Shown here piece after piece: positions 55,844-63,779 of a stretch of 64,000 nucleotides of DNA. This stretch comes from Clostridium acetobutylicum ATCC 824 (GTDB lineage Bacteria > Bacillota > Clostridia > Clostridiales > Clostridiaceae): positions 3,630,001-3,694,000 of the forward strand of contig NC_003030.1 of the NCBI RefSeq assembly GCF_000008765.1, read 5' to 3'. The notes beneath the pieces were generated by a model, which was not told the origin of the DNA, made no database searches, and saw nothing but the letters and a program-made list of their open reading frames with translations. A program made the translations under genes and the position numbers. Position 1 is the stretch's first letter. Each line of letters opens with the position of its first letter.

Positions 55844-56026
55844 CGTTAGACTACTTACCTTTAAGTAAGATTTACCGCGATACCTACATTAGCATGAAAT
55901 AAAATTTTACTAGACAATAATCTATGTTTATTTTAATTTGAAAATTTGCTATTATAAAGTTACTTAGTATGAATGTACAGTAAACTAAATTTTATCAAAT
56001 ATAAAAGATTGAAGGTAGATAAATAA

Positions 56027-56368
56027 ATGATAAATTATAATGGTAGGCACTATGTATGTTTATTAGATTTTGCAATGGATTTTATTAGAGGTAAATGGAA
56101 GGCCGTTTTATTATGCCATTTATATGATAAACCTAGAAGATTTTTAGAACTTCAAAGAATAACTGAAGGTATAAGTCAAAAAGTACTAAATGAAAAGCTT
56201 AAAGAATTAGAAAATGAAGATTTAATAAATAAACATATTTATCCTGAAATCCCACCAAAGGTCGAATATTACCTCACTGAAAAGGGAAAAGACCTTACTA
56301 AAATCATTAAGGAAATTGAGTCTTGGTCTATTAAATATTATCCTCACTTAGATAGTGATTGCAGATAA
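56027..56368 (+). CDS. HxlR-family regulator
   Basis: This 113-residue winged-helix protein has the family signature FIRGKWKAVLLCHLYDKPRRFLELQRI, then ISQKVLNEKLKELENEDLI and PPKVEYYLTEKG. It lacks the usual N-terminal redox cysteine near position 5, having only Cys10 (HYVCLLDFAM). It likely controls the divergent flavodoxin gene. Confidence 0.9.
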   Translation: MINYNGRHYVCLLDFAMDFIRGKWKAVLLCHLYDKPRRFLELQRITEGISQKVLNEKLKELENEDLINKHIYPEIPPKVEYYLTEKGKDLTKIIKEIESWSIKYYPHLDSDCR

Positions 56369-56455
56369 CCTGATGTATATAGAAGCTTTTTTATCATTAT
56401 ATTAGCTGCAACCTACGCAATTTCCATTAATATAATATTTAGTTTTTAAGTGACT

Positions 56456-56782
56456 TTATTTTTTAATATACTCATTTCCCCATTTGCTCATAAGCTCAAG
56501 GATTGGTATTAATGTCACTCCCTCTTCTGTTAATGAATACTCAACCTTAGGGGGAACTTCATTGTATTGTTCTCTATGAATTAAATTGCTAATTTCTAAT
56601 TCCTTTAGTTGTGAACTTAATGTCTTATGTGCAATAGGTTCTAAACTTTTCCTTAATTTATTATATCTTATTACTTTCGCTTTATATATTTTCCATAAAA
56701 TAATCCACTTCCACTTTCCCTCAACAACAGATATTGTATAACGCATTCCACAAGTTCCATATTTATCTTCAAAACTATCCAT
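56456..56782 (-). CDS. HxlR-family regulator, fused upstream to a broken flavodoxin gene
   Basis: This 108-residue HxlR protein shows CGMRYTISVVEGKWKWIILW, KTLSSQLKELEISNLIHRE and PPKVEYSLTEEG. A cysteine just before the domain (YGTCGMRY) could serve redox sensing. ATG 56782 is preceded by AAAGGAGCG, while the longer frame to 56830 runs into the neighbouring flavodoxin remnant on the other strand. Its original promoter region appears to have been deleted. Confidence 0.88.
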   Translation of the reverse strand: MDSFEDKYGTCGMRYTISVVEGKWKWIILWKIYKAKVIRYNKLRKSLEPIAHKTLSSQLKELEISNLIHREQYNEVPPKVEYSLTEEGVTLIPILELMSKWGNEYIKK

Positions 56783-56799
56783 AAATTTCGCTCCTTTAT

Positions 56800-57234
56800 A
56801 TCCTCGAAAGAGTTTCAAACGCTGATGCAATTATTTTAGGTTCTCCAATATTCCTACACTCAGTTACTAGTGCTATGAAAGCTTTCTTAGAAAGGCTTAT
56901 CTTTCAATATCTAGTTTATGATCAAGAACATTCAAGTCTTTTTAAAAGAAAAATACCTATTGGCTTTATCTATACGATGAATGTAACCAATGACAAATTT
57001 AAAGCTGACTATGAAGATCAACTTAAGCCTATTGAGACATACCTAGAAAAGGCTTTTACTTCTTTTGAAACCTTAATTGTCAATGATACTTACCAATTTG
57101 ATGATTACTCAAGATACGTTACAACATTATTTGATGAAACAAAAAAAAGAAAAGTTAAAGAAACGCAATTTCCAAAGGATTGTGAAAATGCATTTGATAT
57201 GGGAAGGCGATTTGTTAAACAAGCCAATATATAA
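56800..57234 (+). pseudogene. 5'-truncated flavodoxin-family oxidoreductase
   Basis: The frame reads LERVSNADAIILGSPIF, then SAMKAFLERLIFQY and a complete C-terminal part to the stop. This is the second half of an NADPH-dependent FMN reductase-like protein. The N-terminal FMN phosphate-binding loop is missing, because an in-frame stop at 56782-56784 lies inside the leader of the opposing hxlR gene. An ATG at 56875 exists but has no ribosome site. A deletion between a divergent hxlR and this gene explains the structure. Confidence 0.78.
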
Positions 57235-57254
57235 ATATTTTCAAATAAAATAAT

Positions 57255-57292
57255 AAGGAGAACTGGCCTATTGCTTAGACTCATTTCTCCTT
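57255..57292. terminator. Hairpin between the flavodoxin remnant and a GyrI-like gene
   Basis: AAGGAGAA / TTCTCCTT arms around a 22-base loop in the convergent gap, followed by TAATACTTTA. Confidence 0.5.
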
Positions 57293-57343
57293 TAATACTT
57301 TACTTTATTATTTAAGTTATCATTATAAAATCCTTATATTCTT

Positions 57344-57799
57344 TTATAATATCGGTACACAAATTTCACAATAATGATTATTTATCATCTGCACTGCATA
57401 GCGTTCCAGGATAGGCCTTCTATCATCAAGTTTATAATTTCTTTTTGACAACTCCGAAAATATCTCCATCCACGCTTTTTGCACCTTATCCGCTGTATGG
57501 CTTATTTTAAATACACAATACTTTCCACCAAAAGTTTCCCCAAAATTAATATAATTATTATTAACCTTAAATTCATCTGAAACAACTAAACATGCATCAT
57601 AACGACAATCTTTAGGCTCTGTAACTTTAGGGTTATCTTGTGCGATTCCTAATATAATTGAACTTTCATTAAATAAGTTTTCTTCTCTAGCCCAACTTTT
57701 TAATTGTTCCATTATTTGTACATTATCTAAACCATAAGCTCCTGTTCTTCTTATATAAGCAATTTTATATGCTGGTATCATTTCAATATTAGTATCCAT
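57344..57799 (-). CDS. Stand-alone GyrI-like effector-binding protein
   Basis: This 151-residue protein consists only of the GyrI-like/AraC effector-binding fold (IEMIPAYKIAYIRRTGAYG at the start, ILGIAQDNPKV in the middle, RPILERYAV before the end). Without a DNA-binding domain it may bind or hydrolyse small toxic molecules, as shown for some GyrI-like proteins, or act as a DNA gyrase modulator. AGAGGT precedes the ATG. It is similar in layout to the protein at 59655-60095. Confidence 0.85.
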   Translation of the reverse strand: MDTNIEMIPAYKIAYIRRTGAYGLDNVQIMEQLKSWAREENLFNESSIILGIAQDNPKVTEPKDCRYDACLVVSDEFKVNNNYINFGETFGGKYCVFKISHTADKVQKAWMEIFSELSKRNYKLDDRRPILERYAVQMINNHYCEICVPIL

Positions 57800-58053
57800 A
57801 ACCTACCTCTTTTTTAAATAAAGTACATCGATGTCTGGATTCATAATATAATGCTTTAAAATATATTTCAACTTGTTTTTTAAAATTATTATGTTTCTAC
57901 TTATCATTTTGTAATCTTAAAGCTTAAGATGCTAAATTTATATGCATATACCCATATGATACCAATGTTGTTATTTATATTGAAACGACTTAAGATATAT
58001 GATACTATTACCACAAAACAATTGAAATTGTAAAATTAAGGAGTGTTCTTATA

Positions 58054-58491
58054 ATGATTGATGAAAAGTTTTTGATTGAAAGTAATGAGTTGGTTGAAAG
58101 TTCAAAAATTGTTATGGTTGGTACTAATGGAGAAAATGGTTATCCTAATATAAAAGCGATGATGCGATTAAAACATGATGGTCTAAAGAAATTTTGGCTT
58201 AGTACAAACACATCAACCAGAATGGTAGAACGCTTGAAGAAGAATAATAAAATATGTTTATATTTTGTTGATGATAATAAATTTGCAGGACTGATGCTTG
58301 TAGGAACAATTGAAATATTACATGATAGAGCCTCAAAAGAAATGTTATGGACCGATGGTTGCGAGATTTACTATCCATTGGGTATAGATGACCCTGACTA
58401 TACTGCATTATGCTTTACAGCTGAATGGGGTAATTATTACCGCCATCTAAAAAATATAACCTTTAAAATAGACGAAATTTATAACTATTGA
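58054..58491 (+). CDS. Pyridoxamine 5'-phosphate oxidase-family flavin protein
   Basis: This 145-residue split-barrel protein has VMVGTNGENGYPNIKAM, LKKFWLSTNTSTRMVERLKKNNKICLYFVD and a C-terminal LCFTAEWGNYYR. These are the features of small general-stress or PNPOx-like FMN/F420 proteins. It probably binds FMN. AAGGAG precedes the ATG. It is monocistronic with its own terminator. Confidence 0.87.
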   Translation: MIDEKFLIESNELVESSKIVMVGTNGENGYPNIKAMMRLKHDGLKKFWLSTNTSTRMVERLKKNNKICLYFVDDNKFAGLMLVGTIEILHDRASKEMLWTDGCEIYYPLGIDDPDYTALCFTAEWGNYYRHLKNITFKIDEIYNY

Positions 58492-58495
58492 TACA

Positions 58496-58538
58496 AGTAT
58501 AGAGCTATTGGCTATTTACCAATGGCTCTATACTTTAT
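58496..58538 (+). terminator. Terminator of the PNPOx-like gene
   Basis: AGTATAGAGCTATTGG pairs with CCAATGGCTCTATACT (one mismatch) and is followed by TTATTATT. Confidence 0.8.
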
Positions 58539-58740
58539 TATTAATTCAAAATTTTCTTATAGCGTTAGACTTCGTTTGCTTTATAAAACTCATCCTTCTG
58601 AAATAAACCCCATATGTAATTTAAATACTTACGTGTTAATAAAAAACAATGATACATATAATTGATGATGTCTTACTTCCAACCTATCAGCATACTTTAG
58701 ATATGTAATTAATCCAAAAACATCAGACTCTCTAAATTTT

Positions 58741-59613
58741 CTATATATCAAAACCTATTTGAACTTCATTATTTTTCTCTTCAAAAGTTCTCATATAATT
58801 AAAAACTTCTCTTATATCACAAATAATATTATTCTTATTACAGGTTTCTTTAATAATCTTCATAAGCTTTTCATGATTCTTACTTACTACTTCATAACTG
58901 TTCCCATATTGTCTTATGTATTTTTCTTTTAAACCTTTAAACTGCTTATCTAAATTCTTATAATAATATTCTCTGTTTCCATTTCTTAATGTTACCCCAA
59001 TTCCAAATACTATAATTCCTTTAACTTCAGCTTCTATACAGTAATCTAAGATTCCTCTTATATTTTCCTCCGTATCATTTATATAAGGTAAAATAGGGCT
59101 TAGCCAAACTACTGTAGGAATTTTGTTATCTCTCATTATCTTTAACACTTCAAATCGTTCTTTTGTTGTAGAAACATTTGGCTCAATAATCTTGCATAAT
59201 TCTTCATCATAAGTTGTTAATGTCATCTCTACAACACACTTTGCTTTGTTGTTTATACTTTTTAGCAAGTCCAAATCCCTTAATATTCTATTTGATTTAG
59301 TTAGTATCGATAATCCAAATCCATACTTATCAATTATCTCTAAACATCTTCTTGTATTTTGAAGCTTTTCTTCTAGGTGAATATACGGATCACTCATTGC
59401 ACCTGTTCCAATCATGCACTTTTTTCTTTTTCTCTTAAGCGTATCCTCTAATAGCTCTACTACATTAGTCTTAACCTCTATGTCTTCAAAAATATGATCC
59501 ATTCCATAACAAAGACTTCTGGCGTCACAATATATGCATCCATGAGTGCACCCTCTATAAATATTCATTCCATTATTGCTCGATAGTATACCCTTTGCTA
59601 GCACATCATGCAT
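58741..59613 (-). CDS. Radical SAM protein (SplB-related)
   Basis: This 290-residue radical S-adenosylmethionine enzyme has the cluster motif C22-x3-C26-x2-C29 in RGCTHGCIYCDAR, a GTGAMSDPY segment, LTKSNRILRDLDLL and VVWLSPILPYINDTEENI. It resembles the spore-photoproduct-lyase-related subgroup often annotated as DNA-repair-like, although genuine SplB is longer and carries an extra conserved cysteine that I cannot identify here. The reaction is unknown. It is the last gene of a group with the GyrI-like and WYL genes. Confidence 0.88.
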   Translation of the reverse strand: MHDVLAKGILSSNNGMNIYRGCTHGCIYCDARSLCYGMDHIFEDIEVKTNVVELLEDTLKRKRKKCMIGTGAMSDPYIHLEEKLQNTRRCLEIIDKYGFGLSILTKSNRILRDLDLLKSINNKAKCVVEMTLTTYDEELCKIIEPNVSTTKERFEVLKIMRDNKIPTVVWLSPILPYINDTEENIRGILDYCIEAEVKGIIVFGIGVTLRNGNREYYYKNLDKQFKGLKEKYIRQYGNSYEVVSKNHEKLMKIIKETCNKNNIICDIREVFNYMRTFEEKNNEVQIGFDI

Positions 59614-59654
59614 ATAATCGTAACTCCCCTCTAATATATTGTACCTCTTAATAA

Positions 59655-60095
59655 TTACTTGAGCGAAATATAAATATCAACCTTAGCATTATTAAAATCC
59701 GAATTTAAATATTCTTCAAAATCTGCTTCATAGCTTCTATCTAAATTCATTTGCCAAATTTTACTCCAAGCTTCTGCTACTGCCTTTTCCATATGTCCTT
59801 CAATAGAAAACTTAGCATATTTTCCTGCAGGAATTTTCTTTATTGTAAGTGCTTCATTTTCAGCCTTACATACCTCATTTCCTACTGTAACTACATACTT
59901 ATTATCCTCATAATCTGAATAAAGTCCTATTGCATATTCATTCACCTTATTTTTTATTGTTTCATTAATACCACCTTGATATAACTTTTCCCAAAGACCT
60001 CCAATAACTTTCCCCATATTGGGATCGTCATTACTTGTAACAGCACTAACTCCTAACACTATTTTTTCTTCTAATTTAACAATTTCATACTCCAT
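59655..60095 (-). CDS. Stand-alone GyrI-like effector-binding protein
   Basis: This is a GyrI-like fold of about 146 residues (YEIVKLEEKIVLGVSAVTSN, then IGGLWEKLYQGG and KIPAGKYAKFSIEGHMEKAVAEAWSKIW) without a DNA-binding domain, of the YdeI/AraC-effector type. ATG 60095 is preceded by GGAGG; the frame extends to 60110. It is followed after 41 bases by the radical SAM gene and preceded by a WYL regulator, all on one strand. Confidence 0.87.
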   Translation of the reverse strand: MEYEIVKLEEKIVLGVSAVTSNDDPNMGKVIGGLWEKLYQGGINETIKNKVNEYAIGLYSDYEDNKYVVTVGNEVCKAENEALTIKKIPAGKYAKFSIEGHMEKAVAEAWSKIWQMNLDRSYEADFEEYLNSDFNNAKVDIYISLK

Positions 60096-60161
60096 ATTTA
60101 TAACCTCCACATATTTGATAAGGTTATTATACTCAGATTAATATGACAACTGCATGTCATA

Positions 60162-61064
60162 TTAAGAATAATTTAAAAGCATTTTTTCAATTTTATTTTT
60201 TATTTCTTCTCTTATTTCTTGTGGTGCTAAAACTTCACATTCCTCTCCAAACGAAGATATATAGCTAAAAAGCCATTCTCCTTTTGGATATTCAGCAGTA
60301 ACAATAAAACTACCATCATCTAACTTCTTAAAGTCTTCAAATTCATCATATATTCTATAGGCCATTTTAGAAGAAATTTTCATCTTTAGAGTAATAAATT
60401 CGTCATAAAAAACATTATCTTCCTTCATTATCTTTTTTGGTGCTTTAATATTAAAACTCTCTTCAGAAACATATAAATCCTTTATCCTTCTTAGTTTAAA
60501 AAATCTATAGTCATTTCGTATTCCACAATATCCATACATATACCAGCTTTGCCCTTTAAAACACAATTTTAATGGACATACTTTCCTACTGATATTTTCA
60601 CCTTTAGCACTGCTATAATCAAATTTTACTACTTTTTTACTTAATATTGCAGTTTTAAGATTATTAAAGGTTTCTTTTTCTTTTTCTGCATTTCCCCAAT
60701 TTGAAAAATCAACTTCTATCCAATCAGTATCATTTTCACCTAATATACTATTTAATTTTATAAGAACCTTTTCAGCTTCAGAATCACTAAAATTTACAGC
60801 ATTAACAGCTCTTATAGATGATATTATTTCTGACTTTTCTTCTTCTGTTAATATGGCTTTATTTAATATAAAGTTTGGTAATATAGATATACCTCCACCT
60901 TTTCCTTTAGTCATATATACTGGAATTCCTGCTGTAGAAAGCGTTTCAATATCTCTATAAATAGTTCTTTTAGATACTTCAATTTTCTCTGCTAATTCTC
61001 TTGCAGTTACACTATTCTTCTCTAAAAGAATATATATAATTTGAAATAATCTATTTACTTGCAT
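60162..61064 (-). CDS. HTH-WYL regulator (YafY-like)
   Basis: This regulator of about 300 residues has an N-terminal HTH_11 domain (SVTARELAEKIEVSKRTIYRDIETLSTAGIPV) and a WYL domain (KLCFKGQSWYMYGYCGIRNDYRFFKLRRI) followed by the WCX-like C-terminus. Such proteins sense a small ligand or nucleotide and control neighbouring genes, here probably the GyrI-like and radical SAM genes. ATG 61064, behind AAAGGGG, is preferred to 61088. Confidence 0.9.
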   Translation of the reverse strand: MQVNRLFQIIYILLEKNSVTARELAEKIEVSKRTIYRDIETLSTAGIPVYMTKGKGGGISILPNFILNKAILTEEEKSEIISSIRAVNAVNFSDSEAEKVLIKLNSILGENDTDWIEVDFSNWGNAEKEKETFNNLKTAILSKKVVKFDYSSAKGENISRKVCPLKLCFKGQSWYMYGYCGIRNDYRFFKLRRIKDLYVSEESFNIKAPKKIMKEDNVFYDEFITLKMKISSKMAYRIYDEFEDFKKLDDGSFIVTAEYPKGEWLFSYISSFGEECEVLAPQEIREEIKNKIEKMLLNYS

Positions 61065-61137
61065 AATGTTTTCCCCTTTGTTATACATGCCTTTGTTTAA
61101 TTAATTTTTATTGCAGATGTTATTGGTATGAAGTATT

Positions 61138-61182
61138 AAAAAATCGCAAAATCAATTTCATATTGAATAATGCGATTTTTTA
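61138..61182 (-). terminator. Terminator of the second flavodoxin gene
   Basis: AAAAATCGCA / TGCGATTTTT with an inner TCAAT/ATTGA stem, and T-runs on the minus strand. Confidence 0.8.
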
Positions 61183-61207
61183 ATCGGTTATCTAGTATAT
61201 TAAAAGT

Positions 61208-61762
61208 TTATCCAACTAAGTTTTCTCCATCTTTAAATGCTCTTAAAGATAATTCATCAAACATTGCTAAATCAGGATCATGGCTAGTTCCACAGTAATT
61301 AATACTGTCCTCTAATTTCCACCCTAACTCTTCTAACATATCATTAGCGAATTTAACGCCTTCTGCACCTATTTTAGGATCTGGATTTCCTTGAGCAAAT
61401 ACTGTTATTAATTTTTTACCTGGATATTTTGGTTTATAATCATTCCCAGTCATTGGAAATGTGCGATCAAACCAAATCTTTGATTGACCCGTAATTTTAT
61501 AATAATAGATTGGAGAACCAAATACAATAGCATCTGCTTCCTTGATGTCCTCATACATTGGTTGAAGATAATCATTAACAGCACAACCATCATGCGTACG
61601 ACAATAAAAGCATCCTTGACATCCACGAATTCCAGGATTATTTAAATCAAACTCTATAACTTCAGCACCTTTAGATTTTGCTCCTTTTGCTACTTGCTCT
61701 AATAATTTTGCAGTATATCCATTTTTCCTTGGACTACCTTTGAAAATAACTATCTTTGACAT
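61208..61762 (-). CDS. Flavodoxin-family NAD(P)H oxidoreductase
   Basis: This 184-residue FMN reductase-like protein has the phosphate loop KGSPRKNGYTAKLL, the cysteine loop GIRGCQGCFYCRTHDGC and the SPIYYYKITGQSKIWFDR segment. It probably reduces quinones or azo or nitro compounds. It is divergent from the HxlR gene at 61912, with an HxlR-type motif in the gap, and is a paralog of the pair at 55127/56027. Confidence 0.9.
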   Translation of the reverse strand: MSKIVIFKGSPRKNGYTAKLLEQVAKGAKSKGAEVIEFDLNNPGIRGCQGCFYCRTHDGCAVNDYLQPMYEDIKEADAIVFGSPIYYYKITGQSKIWFDRTFPMTGNDYKPKYPGKKLITVFAQGNPDPKIGAEGVKFANDMLEELGWKLEDSINYCGTSHDPDLAMFDELSLRAFKDGENLVG

Positions 61763-61853
61763 TTCATATCTCTCCTTTTAAATATAAAATTCTCTTAAAT
61801 AAAGCCAACCATCTATTGACTAACTTCATTATATTAAGTAACATATAGATCAA

Positions 61854-61868
61854 CAAGTACGCAAAAAA
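61854..61868. promoter_or_regulatory. HxlR-type operator-like motif, divergon 2
   Basis: CAAGTACGCAAAAAA lies between the divergent flavodoxin and HxlR genes and shares CAAGTACGCA with the site at 55828. Confidence 0.4.
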
Positions 61869-61911
61869 TATTTAGCTACTAATATTTATATAAGTATTGG
61901 AGGTTACTTTT

Positions 61912-62232
61912 ATGGAGAACTGTTCTATAGACTATGCTTTAAATGTTATTAATGGAAAGTGGAAATTATTAATCATTTGGACTATGTCCCAAAATGGAGT
62001 TATCAGATTTAGTGAATTACAGAGAAAAATTAATGGTATATCAAGCCTTATGCTATCAAAAAACTTAAAAGAGCTTGAAAAAGACTCTCTTGTTATTCGT
62101 CATCAATACAATGAAATTCCACCAAGAGTAGAATATGAATTATCAGAACTTAGTGAAAAACTCATAGTTGCTTTACAGGTTCTTGGTGAATGGGGAAATG
62201 AAGTTTATAACTACAAACATCAAGCTACCTAA
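61912..62232 (+). CDS. HxlR-family regulator
   Basis: This is a winged-helix HxlR protein of about 106 residues (YALNVINGKWKLLIIWTMSQ, SSLMLSKNLKELEKDSLVIRH, PPRVEYELSELS). Cys4 (MENCSIDYAL) sits where redox-sensing members of the family carry their reactive cysteine. ATG 61912 follows GGAGG. It is expected to control the divergent flavodoxin gene in response to electrophiles or oxidants. Confidence 0.92.
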   Translation: MENCSIDYALNVINGKWKLLIIWTMSQNGVIRFSELQRKINGISSLMLSKNLKELEKDSLVIRHQYNEIPPRVEYELSELSEKLIVALQVLGEWGNEVYNYKHQAT

Positions 62233-62287
62233 TCCAAATTTTCTATAATTATATATTAGGATTTATCATCAACTTTCTTCGCAAAAT

Positions 62288-62330
62288 AGGAGAAGGAGAA
62301 ACACCTTTATCATCTGGTGATCCTCCTCTC
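62288..62330. terminator. Possible terminator between hxlR and the cupin gene
   Basis: AGGAGAAACACC pairs imperfectly with GGTGATCCTCCT in the convergent gap. No good U-run is present. Confidence 0.35.
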
Positions 62331-62399
62331 GTAATATATTTATTATTTTTTCATCATTGCCCCAATTAGTTTATGCTTGTCTTCTTATAACTTTCTCGC

Positions 62400-62813
62400 C
62401 TATTTTTCAAAAAGTTTACGAGCATTAGTCTGAATATATTCAATTTCTTCTTTAGATAAATCACAAAAATCACTATTATCCATAGAACAATTTGAATCTT
62501 GTACATACATCATCTTTGTATCCTTCTGTGTTATAGAGTAGAACCAGCACTCTGCAGGAACATTATACACTTTTCCTTTTTCCATTAAAGTCAACTCAAT
62601 ATTAAATTTATCATTTTCTTTTTCCGCAGTAATTAATATTGCTTTTCCAGCTGACAAAATAAACTGTTCGTCCGTTGAGTGGTGGATCTCTAAATGAGCT
62701 ATTCCCTCAATATCATTATCTGGCTTCCAATTTTTAATACAAACAAGCCATTTTTCATTTTTATATACACAAAGTATTCCTTCTCTATTATTTTCATATA
62801 TATCTGGTTTCAT
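62400..62813 (-). CDS. Small cupin-like protein
   Basis: This 137-residue beta-rich protein has a cupin-like pattern (HLEIHHSTDEQFILSAGKAILIT, then GKVYNVPAECWFYSI). The His and Glu of HHSTDEQF are in the position of the first cupin motif, but the second motif is weak. It may bind a sugar or metal. It lies 23 bases after the PfkB kinase gene on the same strand and is probably part of a sugar-utilisation operon. Confidence 0.75.
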   Translation of the reverse strand: MKPDIYENNREGILCVYKNEKWLVCIKNWKPDNDIEGIAHLEIHHSTDEQFILSAGKAILITAEKENDKFNIELTLMEKGKVYNVPAECWFYSITQKDTKMMYVQDSNCSMDNSDFCDLSKEEIEYIQTNARKLFEK

Positions 62814-62836
62814 TTTTCATTTCTCCTTTTTTAAAT

Positions 62837-63724
62837 TTATATTTCAGTTTTTCCTTGAATCGGAACTCCGTAACCAAATGCACCTTCCATGCCGCACACA
62901 TTAGCCGCAAATATTGCTCCGCTTTTCATAGCACTTTCTAATCTTATCTTCATGCTTTCTTTTGTTCCTTCAACTAATTTTCCTGTTTCGGATGTCTGTA
63001 AAAGCGAGCAAAGGAAAGTTGAAAAATATGAATCTCCTGCACCCATTGTATCAATAATATTGGCAGCCATAATAGCAGAAGTATACAAGAAATCACCATT
63101 GTAGAGTACATATGATCCATCTTCTCCTATTGTTCCAAGGACTATTTTCACTCCATAATTTTGAACTTTTTTCATTTCTTTTTCTCGTTCTTCAGCTGTC
63201 AAATGAGCACATGATAAGATTGCCACATCAATATACGGACAAACCTTCAAAAGATATTCATCTGTCCATCTCATAGAAAAATCATACGCAATTGGTACTC
63301 CCGTTGCATGAAGCTCCTTCAAATTATCTTCAATATAGCTATTTAAATTTGTGTAAATCAAATCAAACTTTTTAATGTATTCAAAATCGTTTTCATCAAA
63401 ATTATAAGAATGCTCTTTAGCAATACCACCTTTATTGGAACCAAGGAAAACACGATCAGCATTTTTCAAAGTAACTAGAGCAAATCCATTTTCTCCTTCA
63501 TAATGTCGACAATGGCTGTCATCAATTCCTATCTCTTTCAATGTATTTTGTACACATTCTGCCACTTCATCATTTCCATACTTTCCAATGTATGCAGTCT
63601 CAGCTCCATTCATCTTTCCATATACACAAGTGTTAATGCACTGTCCTCCCGGATACATCTTCCCTCTTGAAAGGTATTTATCACATACATTATCGCCAAT
63701 AGCAACAATTTTATAATTCTTCAT
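62837..63724 (-). CDS. frlD: PfkB-family sugar kinase, fructoselysine 6-kinase-like
   Basis: This 295-residue ribokinase-fold enzyme has IGDNVCDKYL and YPGGQCINTCVY at the start and DTMGAGDSYFSTFLCSLL with the catalytic Asp near the end. The IGDN-x-D opening and the DRVF segment are shared with FrlD-type kinases that phosphorylate fructoselysine or related Amadori sugars. The upstream gene encodes an FrlC-like epimerase, which supports this. The substrate remains inference; another ketosugar is possible. Confidence 0.75.
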   Translation of the reverse strand: MKNYKIVAIGDNVCDKYLSRGKMYPGGQCINTCVYGKMNGAETAYIGKYGNDEVAECVQNTLKEIGIDDSHCRHYEGENGFALVTLKNADRVFLGSNKGGIAKEHSYNFDENDFEYIKKFDLIYTNLNSYIEDNLKELHATGVPIAYDFSMRWTDEYLLKVCPYIDVAILSCAHLTAEEREKEMKKVQNYGVKIVLGTIGEDGSYVLYNGDFLYTSAIMAANIIDTMGAGDSYFSTFLCSLLQTSETGKLVEGTKESMKIRLESAMKSGAIFAANVCGMEGAFGYGVPIQGKTEI

Positions 63725-63779
63725 TTTTCTTCTCCTTCTATAACAGTATTTAAATTATTAAGCAGAGAAACTAGTAAAT

